Positions 1 through 14,921 of a stretch of 64,000 nucleotides of DNA are shown piece by piece. The stretch is from Gamarada debralockiae (Eukaryota > Ascomycota > Leotiomycetes > Helotiales > Hyphodiscaceae). The position numbers and the translations under genes were made by a program. Numbering within the stretch: position 1 is the first letter of the stretch; each line of letters starts with the position of its first letter. The notes beneath the pieces were generated by a model. That model did not search any database, was not told where the DNA came from, and saw nothing but the letters and a program-made list of their open reading frames with translations. The stretch spans positions 1-64,000 of the forward strand of contig NXFV01001492.1 of NCBI GenBank assembly GCA_002803225.1, written 5' to 3'.

Positions 1-545
1 CACGCGATGACACGGTACGGCTCTGGGACGCCGCGACAGGCGCACTACTGCAGACGCTCGAGAGCCACACAGGCTCGGTCAACTCTGTCGCCTTCTCACC
101 CGACGGCAAGCAGGTCGTCTCTGGATCAGGCGATCACACGGTACGGCTCTGGGACGCCGCGACAGGCGCACTACTGCAGACGCTCGAGGGCTATTTAGGC
201 TCGGTCAACTCTGTCGCCTTCTCACCTGACGGCAAGCAGGTCGTCTCTGGATCAGGCGATCACACGGTACGGCTCTGGGACGCCGCGACAGGCGCACTAC
301 TGCAGACGCTCGAGGGCTATTTAGGCTCGGTCAACTCTGTCGCCTTCTCGCCAGACGGCAAGCTGCTGCCTGCTCTACTTGTGTCCAACAGTTGGGTAGT
401 AGAAGAGGGCATAAAACTTATCTGGCTGCCTCCTGATCACCGACCAAGTTGTATAGCTGTTTGGAACCAAAGACTTGTCTTAGGATGCTCAACAGGGAGA
501 GTTTCTATCATCGGATTTAAAGAAGGGTCAAAGTCTATATGCTAA
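1..545 (+). CDS. 3' end of HET-E-like WD40-repeat protein (partial)
   Basis: The frame beginning at base 3 is open from the window edge to TAA at 543-545. It encodes 42-residue WD40 repeats with the core TVRLWDAATGALLQTLE and SVNSVAFSPDGKQVVSGSGD. Repeat starts at 6, 132 and 258 give an exact 126-bp period and the copies are almost identical. A non-repeat tail follows with IKLIWLPPDHRPSCIAVW and a final LGCSTGRVSI block, the usual end of fungal NACHT-WD40 proteins. In this family (HET-E, HET-D, HET-R of Podospora) the WD40 domain recognises a partner and the upstream NACHT switches on an effector domain in incompatibility or immunity. The start, effector and NACHT domain lie outside the window, so the class is inferred from repeat type and tail only. 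Confidence 0.88.
   Translation, partial: RDDTVRLWDAATGALLQTLESHTGSVNSVAFSPDGKQVVSGSGDHTVRLWDAATGALLQTLEGYLGSVNSVAFSPDGKQVVSGSGDHTVRLWDAATGALLQTLEGYLGSVNSVAFSPDGKLLPALLVSNSWVVEEGIKLIWLPPDHRPSCIAVWNQRLVLGCSTGRVSIIGFKEGSKSIC
6..360 (+). repeat. 126-bp in-frame WD40 tandem repeats
   Basis: Units starting at 6, 132 and 258 differ at only a few bases (for example CAC ACA versus TAT TTA in the linker). High internal identity is the known signature of concerted evolution in HNWD genes. More copies probably extend to the left. Confidence 0.9.
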
Positions 546-4727
<4,182 letters not shown>

Positions 4728-5006
4728 TTGTGACGGGCTGTGTGGTTTGCTTGATGCAACCTCGAGCTTTGGGATACCCATAAATACTGTGTTAATATTT
4801 TCTCGTGCCAGTTCCATCTGATCTCTGAATGTTGTAATTGCTGGATAGCAAACTATAGTTTGATAAATACAAGATATTATTCGTGTTTAGAACGACAGGC
4901 CAGCTAGCAAAGAGCCAAGGACACCTGATTTTGGAAGATCAAATGCTTTTCAGACCACCGATAAGGACAACCAAGCATTGTTCTCACTTCCTTCCAATTT
5001 CTCCAA

Positions 5007-6773
5007 TCACAACATATACCTAAACGTCGGCGCCCTATCACCAAGATCGCTCAACTCTTCATCCGACAATCCTGAAATATCACCATCCCTCTCTCTCTGG
5101 CGATTGATCTTTCCATAGGAGGTTCTCAACACCACAACAGCAATCAAGCCCATAACCACGAAACCAAGTTCAAGTCCATGGCCCAGCAAATATTTCGGCT
5201 TATCCTGCGCCCGATAAAAGTTGCTTGCCATTGCGCCTCCCAGATTCCCAACACCAATCTGGAAAGCCATGCCCGCAGAGCGCTTGTAGCTCCCACCAAG
5301 ATTGTTGCTAATCCATACGACGTTTCCAGGGAAGGCGGGGTAGATGCCACACGTTGCAATGAAGACTCCCGCGTAGACGACACCGGGGACGTTGCCGGCG
5401 GCAGAACCAGCAATGGCCATGATGAATCCAACCAAGATGGCACACATAGGGAAGAAGATATAGGGGCTCCGACTCCGCCCAGAGGAAGCAGCTCTGTCCG
5501 AAAGGAAGCAAATGAATATCGAGAGGCCGGCAGCGGTAAGGTATATCGGGACCGTGAGCAGTTGCGCAGTCTCAGCCGTATATCCAAGCCCATCAATAAT
5601 CGTGGGCAGGAACAAACTGATCCCATACAACGGACACACAATCCCCCAATACATAAACAAACTCGCATAGACCTGCCAGTCGCTCAAAGCCTCCCTCACA
5701 TACTTCCACTTGAAGTGACTAGACTCCGCGACCTTCCTCCCGGATTTTGCAGACCCTTGGTACTTGAGACGGTGAGCAGCCCATGCTCGCTCTTCGGGCG
5801 TAAGGAATTTCGCTGTCTCGGGAAAGTCGTGGAGGAGGAAAAAGGCGGAGATGGCGACAAGGACGGTCAGCAGGCCTTCGAGGATGAAGATCCAGCGCCA
5901 GCCAGCGTAGCCGCCTACACCGTCCATTTTTACGATTGCGTAGGCTAGGAGTCCGGAGAATGCGCCAGCCATGGAGGCGGCGGAGAAAAAGAGTCCTTGT
6001 CGCTGAGGAATGTCAGTATTGGAAGATATTTTCTTTCTTTTTTTTCCTTTTTTTTTAAGGGAAGGGGTTTTCCGGGGACTTACCCATTGGACTTCGTGGG
6101 TACAGTACCACATGGTTAAGTAGTAGGAGACGCCGGGATAGAGACCTGCTTCTGCGACACCGAGGAATAGGCGTGCAACGAGGAGGCCGTGGAAGTTTTG
6201 GACGATGCCCATTAGGGTCATTACGATGCCCCAGGCGACCATGATTGAGGGGAGCCAGATTGAGGGGCGGAAGCGTTTTAAGAGGAGGTTGGAGGGCACT
6301 TCGAAGGCGCAGTAGGTGAAGAAGAAGACTGAATCCAAATGTCAGGAATGGAACGGATCCGTGGAGAGAGAGAGAGAACTTACCGGTAAGACAGAGGTTG
6401 TATTGATTGCCGATCAGATGGAGGTCTTTGGTGAGGCCTTGGATTTTGGCGTTGCCGATGTTGCCACGCTGTGAAGATGGAAGTCAGCACTTCCCGATCG
6501 CGTTCCTGCGAGTATTCTCAAGGACCAGCGTTGACAGTTCCTTGAGAACTAATGAATGGGTTGACTTACATCGAGAAAACTGAGCAGATATAGTAAAGCC
6601 AGCATGGGGATCAAGCGGACATCCATCTTGCGAAGCACCTTTTTCTCGTCGATGTTGCTGAACGTAGTGTCGTCGCTACTTTGAGTCTCCTCCTTGTGCT
6701 GCAACATCACAGCCTCGGTTGCAAAGTCTTTCTCCTGTTTGCTCGAAGGGCTGTTGGTATTAGAGTGCTCCAT
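5007..6773 (-). CDS. MFS transporter, anion:cation symporter (Dal5/Tna1-like) family
   Basis: Exons on the minus strand: 6773-6570, 6468-6384, 6328-6084, 6002-5007 (509 aa). The 81-bp third intron is a multiple of three without a stop, so it reads through if not spliced, but GTAAGT and CTCAG borders mark it. After a hydrophilic N-terminus come VLRKMDVRLIPMLALLYLL (TM1), NIGNAKIQGL, the family block CAFEVPSNLLLKRFRPSIWL, and LFLGVAEAGLYPGVSYYLTM. This order is typical of the allantoate/nicotinate/pantothenate permease family with 12 membrane helices in the plasma membrane. Substrate cannot be read from sequence. It is convergent with the upstream zinc-finger regulator, 279 bp apart. Confidence 0.9.
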
Positions 6774-7566
6774 GTCGAAGTCGTTGAAGTCGTCTTTCCT
6801 CTCGTAGTTCTAGGCAAAAACGTTGCTCAGGCAGGGATTATTGATGGTCAGGACAAGAGCATCTGAATAACTATGTAATGATTTCAATGGGGCCCCACGG
6901 CATTGAGGGATCATGAACGGTCGTCTGCTTTTACTGTTTATATGCTAGTGTTTTTCGCTCAACGCCAGGAGCGACTATCCGTGCCTGCATACGCCATGCC
7001 CGCAGTGCCCACCCGCGGGTGCCGATGGCTTGACCCGCGTGCGCCACCCCTGTATTTCTCCGCCGATAATGCCCGCACGCTATTGCGGGTCGTCTGTTGG
7101 GGCAGCCAATGCGGGCCCTGCCCGCACCAACCCGTTAGTCAAGCCACCTGGTCTCACTGCCCTAGGTCCCTCATGGCGGGTCGCAAGGGGCAAGACTCTA
7201 GCCTTTTTCGAGTACAGTATTTGCTATGCCATACGAGGTAGATCCCATCATTGATATGCGTCATGGCCATCCGCCCAATGACGACGGTTTCCGACTTCTA
7301 GCATTAAAAGGACAAACTTCGGTCCGCAAAATGAGTGCGGGCAGTGGAAGAGTCGGGACCTAGAGCTGGCAGTCCGCTGATCAGGATCACTTAGGATACC
7401 CACAGCAAAAGTGTTGTTATGTTACCTCACGCTTGTTGAGGCATGATCCCGGAAAGGACATCTTGCCACCGACGTGTGGTATAACATAGCGGCAGCAATC
7501 TTCATCTTTACCACTTGAAATTTTCCACCACCTTGTTTGCAATCTGTTCTGCGAGTGCGTGCCAGC
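6774..7566. other. Intergenic with CCCGC-rich patch
   Basis: About 6,985-7,145 contains many CCCGC or GCGGG words (CTGCCCGCACC, TGCCCGCACGC, ACCCGCGTGCG), with another GTGCGGGCAG near 7,335. Clustered words of this type are seen in subterminal regions of fungal hAT elements, but I see no transposase, clear terminal inverted repeats or target duplication. Otherwise this is the promoter region of the two flanking genes. Confidence 0.35.
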
Positions 7567-8689
7567 ATGACGATACGAGACGCCGTCGCAATTCTGGGCG
7601 CAGGGGTACAAGGCCGACGTCTAGCATACATGGTATCCTCTCTCGAAAGTCGCGCAATCAGAACTGACTTTGAAGAGTGGTCTAGTCGCGGCAGTCCAGT
7701 TCGGCTCATCGATTGCAAAGCCTCTGCTCTCAAATCAGCATTAGGTGACATCGAAAAGCTGAAAATCCCCACGGGCAGAACGTCGGGACACGAGAATGGA
7801 GTCATTAAGACTTTCTCGGAAGAGGAATTGGGCATTGCGCTTCAAGATGCGTGGCTAGTTGTCGAGGTATGCATTGCTTGCATTTAAGGTTTGTGAGAGA
7901 AATGGTCACTGAAGTTTTCGAATGATAGAATGTGTCCGAGAATCTGCAGCTGAAACGCACTGTCATCAAACAGCTTGATGAGCTGGCAAGTCCGAAGACG
8001 ATTATTGCATCCAACTCTAGCAGTTTCACAATCACAGAGATCATTGATGGGTTAGGGCTTACGTACCCGCGGCGATGTGTCAATCTGCACTCGTGTAAGC
8101 ATACTGCCCTTCTATTACGGATGAGAATCCCACAGTACATCATCTTCGAGTTACCTTTGAAATTGAGTGTTGTATGAGATTCGTTAAGAATGCAGCTAAC
8201 TATGAGATTAGATTGGCCACCAGAGACACCAGCCATAGAGATCATGGGATCTAGTATTACAGAACCCGATATAATCTCCAGACTGATTACAGCATGTAAA
8301 GAGCACCGCTTCACGCCTTTCCACGTAAAGAAGAACTCTACTGGCTATATCTATAACCGGTCAGTGTGATTTTCATTTGATTTAAAAACAAAACTTACCT
8401 TCTCTCTTTTAGGATCTGGGCAGCGATTAAGCGGGAGGCGCTCTTTGTTGCAGCAGAAGGAGTGGCTACCCCGAAGGAAATCGATGCTATCTATAAGGAT
8501 GTTTTGAAAACCCCTATGGGACCGTTTGAGCAGATGGATGTGGTGGGGTTGGATGTGGTGATGGCTATTGAAGAGCACTATGCGGAGTGCAGGAATGACT
8601 TGCCAACCGAGCCGCGTGAGTTGTTGGCACAGATGATTCAAGAAGGGAAACTTGGTGTGAAGAGTGGGGAAGGGTTTTACCAGTATTGA
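7567..8689 (+). CDS. 3-hydroxyacyl-CoA dehydrogenase-like (lambda-crystallin/gulonate dehydrogenase) enzyme
   Basis: Exons 7567-7632, 7678-7866, 7929-8094, 8212-8359, 8413-8689 give 281 aa. The first intron (45 bp) is inferred because it removes 15 residues that break the normal AYM-WSSRGSPVRLID run; its ends are GTATCC and GAAGAG. The N-terminal Rossmann fold has VAILGAGVQGRR. The middle has TIIASNSSSFTITEII, and the C-terminal domain has HVKKNSTGYIYNRIWAAIK, VGLDVVMAIEEHY and GKLGVKSGEGFYQY. The family uses NAD to oxidise 3-hydroxy groups, on acyl-CoAs or on small acids such as L-gulonate; the exact substrate is unknown. It is slightly shorter than most relatives, mainly at the N-terminus. 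Confidence 0.87.
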
Positions 8690-9504
8690 GATTGCTTGGG
8701 AGTAATGGGCCGGGCAGCTTTGTTGACAGCGGATGGTGAGGGATATGGAATGAAATGGTAGAGTTAGCAAACAATAGATTCTTTTAAGGTTGTAAAATTT
8801 GGCGGTGTGTTTCGAATATGAGTACCATGCGTTCAGCAGTTAAGGACTCGCCTACTTTGGCACCAACATCTGTTGTATCTACTTTCATGGACGAGTTTAT
8901 GTCCGTTTTCGGCTAGAATCATCGCTTCGCCCTTGTCAGATTTATAAGGCTTAGTGGGTCACAGCAGGGTCACGTGGACGCTAGTAAATGAGCTTCGTAG
9001 AAGTGATTCTTCAGATGAACTTGACTTAATTTATTTTACAGTTCTACTATCGGTGGAGCCTGTATATATAGAGCTCTGTATAGCTCGTACATATGTACCT
9101 TGCGGCCGAGTCTACAGAGCCTTCAAATATCGGGTCAGATCGGTACTAACCCCCAAGCAAAATTTACGTGGGCGGAAAAGAGGCGGTGAAAAGTTAAGTG
9201 AGGAGCATTAAAAAGCAAGTACATATTCAAACCTAGAATAAACCATTAAGAGGCCGTTGAGCCGGTCAATAAAAATCTAGAATTTGTTCTTTACTATTTT
9301 ATTAAATTTGTAGGTTTTTTCTTGAATTTTTCTGAGCTGTTTTTTTCGCAGAGTATAGGTGAAAAATTATGGGTCTTTGTCCTGAGAACACGAGTACTTT
9401 CGGCTTTCCAGCGATAACGGCACTTCCCAAAACAAAATCTACCTTACATTTTTAGCCATCCAACCACTCCAAAAGCCCTCAAATCATCTTACGCTCTCAC
9501 CACA
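8690..9504. other. Intergenic, no supported gene
   Basis: AT-rich, no domain-bearing frame. Bases just upstream of 9505 are the promoter and leader of the serine hydrolase gene, with a CACC context before its ATG. Confidence 0.5.
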
Positions 9505-10248
9505 ATGTTCCCTGAAGAAGAATTCGTAACAAACGGCAACCACGCCACCCCAAAACCAGCAATCCTCTGCCTCCACGGCGGCGGTACCAACTCCATTATC
9601 TTTAACATTCAGACAGTCCGCATACGACGCGTACTCAACCCACATTTCGAGTTCGTATTTCTCGATGGGCCATTAGAGGGTGAACCAGGGCCTGGTGTGA
9701 TACCTGTATTTGATGGTCTGGAGCCGTACCGTAGATGGCACGCCAAAGGATCCGAGGGCAAGCCAGCGCAGACGGATGCTTTGCTACAAAGTTTTATGGA
9801 GCAGCAGAGGCAAAAGGATGGAAGAGGTTTCGTGGGTGCGTTGGGGTTTAGCCAAGGGGCTAGGGCTGTTGCCGGATTGTTGCTTGAGCAGCAGCTGAGG
9901 CATAGGAAGGACGGAGTGGATGGTAGAGGGAAGGGGCTTGGATTTGGCGTGATGTTGAATGGGACGACACCGCCGCTGACTGTGAATCTCACGGATGCGG
10001 AGAAGGCGGAACGTATCAGTGTTCCGAGCTTGCATGTTGTGGGGAGAGATGATCCGTGGAGAGAGGATGGATTGGAGCTATATGGGAAACATTTTGATCC
10101 AAAGATGGCGACATTGCTGGAGTTTGCAGTTGGGCATCGTCTTCCTGTCCTTGAAGAGGATACGGCGAAGATTACGAATGAGATTCTGAGGATGTATCGG
10201 GAGAGTGAGGGAGGGAAGGGGGCGGATTTTTCTTCATTTGCGGAATGA
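9505..10248 (+). CDS. FSH1-family serine hydrolase
   Basis: Single-exon gene of 247 aa. It begins with the strand-turn ILCLHGGGTNSIIF, continues FVFLDGPLEGEPGPGV, and carries the nucleophile elbow GALGFSQGAR. The acid is in VVGRDDPW and the catalytic histidine in VGHRLP near residue 212, so the Ser-Asp-His triad of an alpha/beta hydrolase is complete. FSH1 (family of serine hydrolases) proteins include Fsh1-3 of yeast and cluster thioesterases such as LovG that release polyketides. No polyketide synthase lies in this window, so a cluster role is only a possibility. A low-complexity basic loop (residues about 130-145) is an insertion relative to the core fold. Confidence 0.92.
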   Translation: MFPEEEFVTNGNHATPKPAILCLHGGGTNSIIFNIQTVRIRRVLNPHFEFVFLDGPLEGEPGPGVIPVFDGLEPYRRWHAKGSEGKPAQTDALLQSFMEQQRQKDGRGFVGALGFSQGARAVAGLLLEQQLRHRKDGVDGRGKGLGFGVMLNGTTPPLTVNLTDAEKAERISVPSLHVVGRDDPWREDGLELYGKHFDPKMATLLEFAVGHRLPVLEEDTAKITNEILRMYRESEGGKGADFSSFAE

Positions 10249-10906
10249 GTGAAGAGTGGTTTGGGGTGAAGAATTAGACTTGTAGAGGGGTTCCAGAATT
10301 TGGTGTTACAGAAATGGTCGGCACGTGGGGTCGGGAACCAGACATAGAATACCCAGCACGCAGCTGACCATAAAGGTATAGAGTGTCAAGAGATAAATTC
10401 TTAGAATCATTAGGTTAATGGGCGCAGATATGAGCTTGCGCTAGTTTTCCCAATTCTCACAGATTCCATAGGTAGGGGCCTATCATGCTCACGTGGGCAT
10501 GTATGCGAGAACTGCAGTTGAGTCTGAGCTTAGTGCTACTGTTCAAGCCACATCTTCTGTCTTATTTCTTCTCTGTTCGCAATTATTACACTGCGATAAA
10601 TGTCCTCGATGAGTTTAGTTTAGTTTCAGGTTGAATCTTTTTTGTCCGAGTCACCTGATACTGGCCTCGCTCCTTCCCCTACTTGGAGCCCTGACCCCCG
10701 AAACGAGAATTCCGGCACTCTCCCCACCTCTCCCAACTTCTCACTCCTTACAACCCAAAATCTGCTTACCTTCAAATTCCTTCTACCTTGATAGACTAGA
10801 GAAGCATTTCCCAATTTTTTTGAGCGTTGTACAAGTACACGTTTTGAAGTCATTTTCCATCAACCACGATACACCGGCGCTGCTTTCAACGAGGCAAGAC
10901 GTCGCA
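10249..10906. other. Intergenic, no supported gene
   Basis: AT-rich, pyrimidine-rich near 10,660-10,800. It probably holds the promoter and leader of the small zinc-ribbon-like frame at 10,907. Nothing else is recognised. Confidence 0.4.
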
Positions 10907-11113
10907 ATGGCCACTCAGGACATCCACCCAGTTGGTGACACCTCCAGACTGAGCGCCGACATCATACCCAAGCTCATTGAAGAGGTTGACCAAGTCGATC
11001 GAGCTGCGAAGAAATTGTCATTGACTCCAGATGACAAATGTGAAAAATGTTGTCAAAGACTCCCAAATTACTGCGACCAATGTGGCCAAAAGCTTCCAGT
11101 TCCCAATAAGTAA
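10907..11113 (+). CDS. Small putative zinc-ribbon protein
   Basis: A 68-residue frame from ATG 10907. An acidic helical stretch (IIPKLIEEVDQVDRAAKKL) is followed by KCEKCCQRLPNYCDQCGQKL, a CxxC-x7-CxxC arrangement like a zinc ribbon. The frame is open upstream to 10631 without a better start. It stops just 53 bp before the dead start codon of the MFS pseudogene. I do not recognise a family and cannot exclude that it is a chance frame. Confidence 0.4.
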   Translation: MATQDIHPVGDTSRLSADIIPKLIEEVDQVDRAAKKLSLTPDDKCEKCCQRLPNYCDQCGQKLPVPNK

Positions 11114-11166
11114 CTTTTTCGCAGTTCTTCCCAATCAATCAAATCCATGAACACGGCGAAGGTCCA

Positions 11167-12985
11167 ATAAGCGATAAAGTCAAGCAGGGTGTCGCCGAGG
11201 ACGACGCAAAGCCTCGTCGAGGTCTGCGATTCTGGTTAATAATCCTAGCGTTGATCGTGGTTGTAATGGCATCCGCTTTGGAAGGAATGATTGTTGACAC
11301 TGCATTACCGACCATTGTCCAGGACCTGGGTGGAGCTGAACTGTACATTTAGACTGTCAACGGATACTTCCTCGCCAGGTAAGATGTGTCCAAAGCTCGA
11401 AAGCCCTCTGCTCACACTGGTCCTCAATTTAGCATGTCTTCCAGCCTCTGTATGGCCAGACCGCAAACATATTCGGCAGACGACTCCTCATGATATTTTG
11501 CATCACCATCATCCTCATCAGCAACGCTATCTGTGGAGCGGCTCACAACATCTCGATGCTCATTTTCGGAAGACCAGTTCAAGGTGTTGGAGGTGGTGGA
11601 ATAGCCATGCTCGTCACCTCGGTATGTATTTCTCAATGTCATCCACATTGCTCTGGCGCAGTTCCGGAGTCCCAACCCAAAGATATCCCCTGAAGAGGAT
11701 ATGTTTGAAGAAAGAACTGGTAAAGCTCTGCTCGCTTTCTTGTTCTTCCCTCACCAGGCAATTGCTAACTTCGGAATCTTCAGCTGTTTACGATATCGTC
11801 CCTCTCCGAGAACGAGGTAGTTTCAAGGCAATTATCTACATCGCTATAACTGTTGGGACCGGAATCGGGCCGTTTGTGGGTGGATTCATTGTTCAGAAGT
11901 TGTCTTGGCGATGGGTGTCCTTGCTCAATCTTCCTGTCGGCGGTCTTGCACTGTTCCTGGGAATAGCCTTCCTTCAAGTTAGCCACAACAAGGAATCGAC
12001 AGTCAGGGAAAAGATCAAGCGTATCGACTACATTGGAAACCTATCTCCATTCCATCTGCGGTAGCCATATTGTTGGCTTTGACCTACGGCGGCACACCCA
12101 TGGTCGTCATGGCGGGTCATCCTTTAGTTGGTCCTTGGCCTCGTAGGTCTTGGAGGCTTCGCAATATTCGAGTGGTCGAAGTATTGTGTCGAACCAACTA
12201 TGCCTCCTCGACTATTCACGAATCGCACAAGTGTCGCAGCCTTCGCCTTATCATTCATTAACTACATGTTCCTCTATTAGGTAATATACTATCTCCCAGT
12301 GTATTTCCAATCAGTACAAGGGCCTTCACCATCCAGGTCTGGTGTTCAGTCACTCCCTTTGTACTCGTGATGATTCCGTTTGCGGGAATCTCCGGCAAGC
12401 TTTTGGCAAATTCGGTTGATGTCGAATTATCCACATCGTGGGCTTCGGCACTTATGGTCATTGGATTCGGAATCACGACTATGCTTCGAGCCACATCTTC
12501 AACTGTTGCATGGGTCTGTTATCAAGCAATCGTCGCTGTTGGTTGCGGTTTACTCTCCAGTACGCTTCTTCCCGCCGTCCAAGTACCCCTGGCCGGCAGT
12601 GATACAGCAACTTCAACTGGCACTTGGGGATCCATTAGAAGCTTCGGTGTGCTTTGGGGAGTTGCAATTCCTGCATCCGTCTTCAATAATCAGAACAACC
12701 AACTCTCTTATCGAATCAGAGACCCAGCAGTCAGATCTTTACTTTCGAATGGATGGGCATACGAGCATGCGACAGGTTCCTTCGTCAATATATTCAACGG
12801 CACGGTGAAGGCCGAGATCATCAGTGTCTATTCAGATAGTTTGAAATTGGTCTGGCAGGTTGCTATTGGACTTGCTGGCTTTTGGATTCTTGCTTGTCTT
12901 CGTGGAGAAGGAGATCAATTTGAGAACTGATCTGAAGACAGACTATGGAATGAAAGAGAAGACAGAAGGCACGGCTAATGCTTAA
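11167..12985 (+). pseudogene. DHA2-type (14-TM) MFS drug:H+ antiporter, disrupted
   Basis: Homology runs from a lost start (ATA at 11167-11169 where ATG is expected, then SDKVKQGVAEDD) through RFWLIILALIVVVMASALEG, TALPTIVQDLGGAELYI, FGRRLLMIFCITI, RPVQGVGGGGIAMLVTS, YDIVPLRERG, GPFVGGFIVQKLSWRWV, PPRLFTNRTSVAAFAL, IPFAGISGKLL and SLKLVWQVAIG. In-frame TAG codons occur at 11350-11352 (a Trp position), 12125-12127 and 12278-12280 (a Trp position). Single-base frame changes are needed near 11437, 12040, 12100, 12358 and 12885; the old reading would end at TAA 12983-12985. At least one GTAAGA intron (11379-11432) is still visible. DHA2 carriers export toxins and drugs across the plasma membrane; this copy cannot make a full protein. 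Confidence 0.85.
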
Positions 12986-13270
12986 TGTTCAGATGCAGTA
13001 CAGTGCTCCGCTAAGAGGAGTAAAGGGGCCGATGCCATGATAATATATGATTGAAGAGTTGGGCTGGATTGCATTGCTTCCGAGGGCATTAACAATGTGT
13101 AGAAGAACCTTTTGCTCTTACTTTGAAGCCATGCTGTATAGGTCATTGTCAGAGAAAAGTACCAAGTTCATAATCGAAATCAACTTCAAAGCACTTCTGG
13201 ACTCACTTTCGCTAAATATTTAAGGAGACTATACAACGGTTAGGAAAGGGGAAGATCGGTTAGGGTTCCG

Positions 13271-13498
13271 CTAGGACGTTCGCGCATCTCGGCGGATAAA
13301 CATTTCCAAGACAACCGCATCCCCGACTTTCCTCCCCTTCAACCCCACAATACACTGGCGTCTCCGTGCGAAATCTATCAGCAAACCATCTGCATAGCAC
13401 AGACTCCACTTGACCCGATGACCTCGGTCTAGGTTCCGCTCCCCATGATGAAACTGCCAATCTGCAGACGCGTCGGGATAGACCCCATGATCTTCCAT
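13271..13498 (-). CDS. Hypothetical small ORF
   Basis: 75 codons starting MEDHGVYPDAS, ending FIRRDARTS. Mixed composition is protein-like, but there is no motif I recognise and no paralogue in the window. It lies in the gap between the MFS pseudogene and the alcohol dehydrogenase. It could be a fragment of a larger lost gene or noise. Confidence 0.2.
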   Translation of the reverse strand: MEDHGVYPDASADWQFHHGERNLDRGHRVKWSLCYADGLLIDFARRRQCIVGLKGRKVGDAVVLEMFIRRDARTS

Positions 13499-13783
13499 GT
13501 CTTCCCGTAACCTGGACCTCTTAAAGCAAGGAGTGAGTACGGGAGTGTTGCGCAGTTGTGGGGATCAGTTAGATGGAGTTGTCAGGTTGTTGGTTGAAGG
13601 TTCCGAGCGGAACTCTATCGCCGGAGCCCACTTCATGGTACCAGAGGTCTAAGTATTTATTTCACTCTTCTACGTAGATCTTGTGGCTTCATCTCTCTGT
13701 CTACACTTACTGCAACTTCGCAGGAAGCACTTCGGCAAAAGCCCAACCCTCCACCTACAACTCCTTGCGAGCACCTCATCGCA

Positions 13784-14921
13784 ATGGCAACCAACGGCCA
13801 CTCGAACGGGCTCCCCAATGGTCTGCCGCAGACTCAGAAAGCGGCTCAATACTCTTCCGGGTCCAATTCGATCGCCGTCAACTCGATACCTCTCCCCACA
13901 CCGTTGAAAGACCAACTCCTCATTAAGGTCGCTTCCGCGTCGTTGTGCCATAGCGACCTCATGCTCCTGGAGCCGAACGAAGCAGGCATTTTACTTGGGG
14001 ATGGTAGACCTGTCACAATTGGCCACGAGGCAACCGGAACCATACTCTCAGTTCCAGAAACGTGTCAAGATCCTACGTTGAAAGTTGGAGCGAGGATCGG
14101 CTTTTTGTGCCCGGAACAAGTTTGCTACGAATGCGATGGTTGTCAGATTCACAACGCTTGGTGCAAGGAAGGGAAGGCAGTTATGTCGGGGTTCGGTCGT
14201 GATGGATTCTTTCAGGAGTATGTCGTGTCACATTGGAGAAATGCAATTGTGCTTCCCGAAGCTCTGGATTTGTACGAGGCGGCCCCATTGTTCTGCGCCG
14301 GGGTTACAAGCTGGCATGGAGTTACTGAGGCCAAGATAAAACCAGGAGAATGGATGGCGATTGTCGGATGTGGAGGGTTGGGTCATTTGGGTTCGTCGTC
14401 CTGCCTTGTAGCCAAGCCTCAGCTAACAATCTCTAGGAATCCAATACGCCAAAGCTCTTGGCTACAAAGTCATCGCGATCGATCTTGTTGACGCCCAGCT
14501 CGAAGAAGCCAAGACATCAGGGGCAGACTTCACATTCAATCCGAAGAACGACAAAGACTACGTCGAAAAAATCAAGGAAATTACGGACGGAGGGTGTCAT
14601 GCTGCAGTCAATTACACAAATAGCAAGGCAGCCTATGATTCGACACCAATTCTTCTACGAACCGGCGGTATTATGATGGTAGTAGGAATCCCACAGAAGC
14701 CCATCACTTTAAATGCTCTGGATGTTGCTCTTGGAAAGTTCAGGGTTGGAGGAGCGAGCAACAGTATTCCCCAGAAAATGGGAGCTTGCATTGAATTCTC
14801 AGCGAAGCATCATATCAAGCCTCATGTAACGTTCTACAAGCTGGAACAGATCCAGGAGATGATTGATACCATGACGGCTGGGAAAGCGCGGGGAAGGTTG
14901 GCTGTGAAGTTTGACAACTGA
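13784..14921 (+). CDS. Zinc-dependent alcohol dehydrogenase (MDR superfamily)
   Basis: Exons 13784-14390 and 14437-14921 (46-bp intron, phase 1) give 363 aa. Catalytic zinc ligands are suggested by SLCHSDL near residue 60 and GHEATG near residue 87. The structural zinc loop has the cysteines of CPEQVCYECDGCQIHNAWC. The NAD(P)-binding motif is VGCGGLGHLG, interrupted by the intron at the last glycine. Length and order match tetrameric fungal ADHs of the ADH1 type. It oxidises or reduces primary alcohols/aldehydes in the cytosol; the true substrate is unknown. The N-terminal 25 residues are Ser/Asn/Gly-rich and longer than in yeast ADH1. Confidence 0.93.

Noticed and set aside
5178..5948. 256-codon plus-strand frame
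   Set aside because: Antisense shadow of the ACS transporter exon; hydrophilic nonsense composition.
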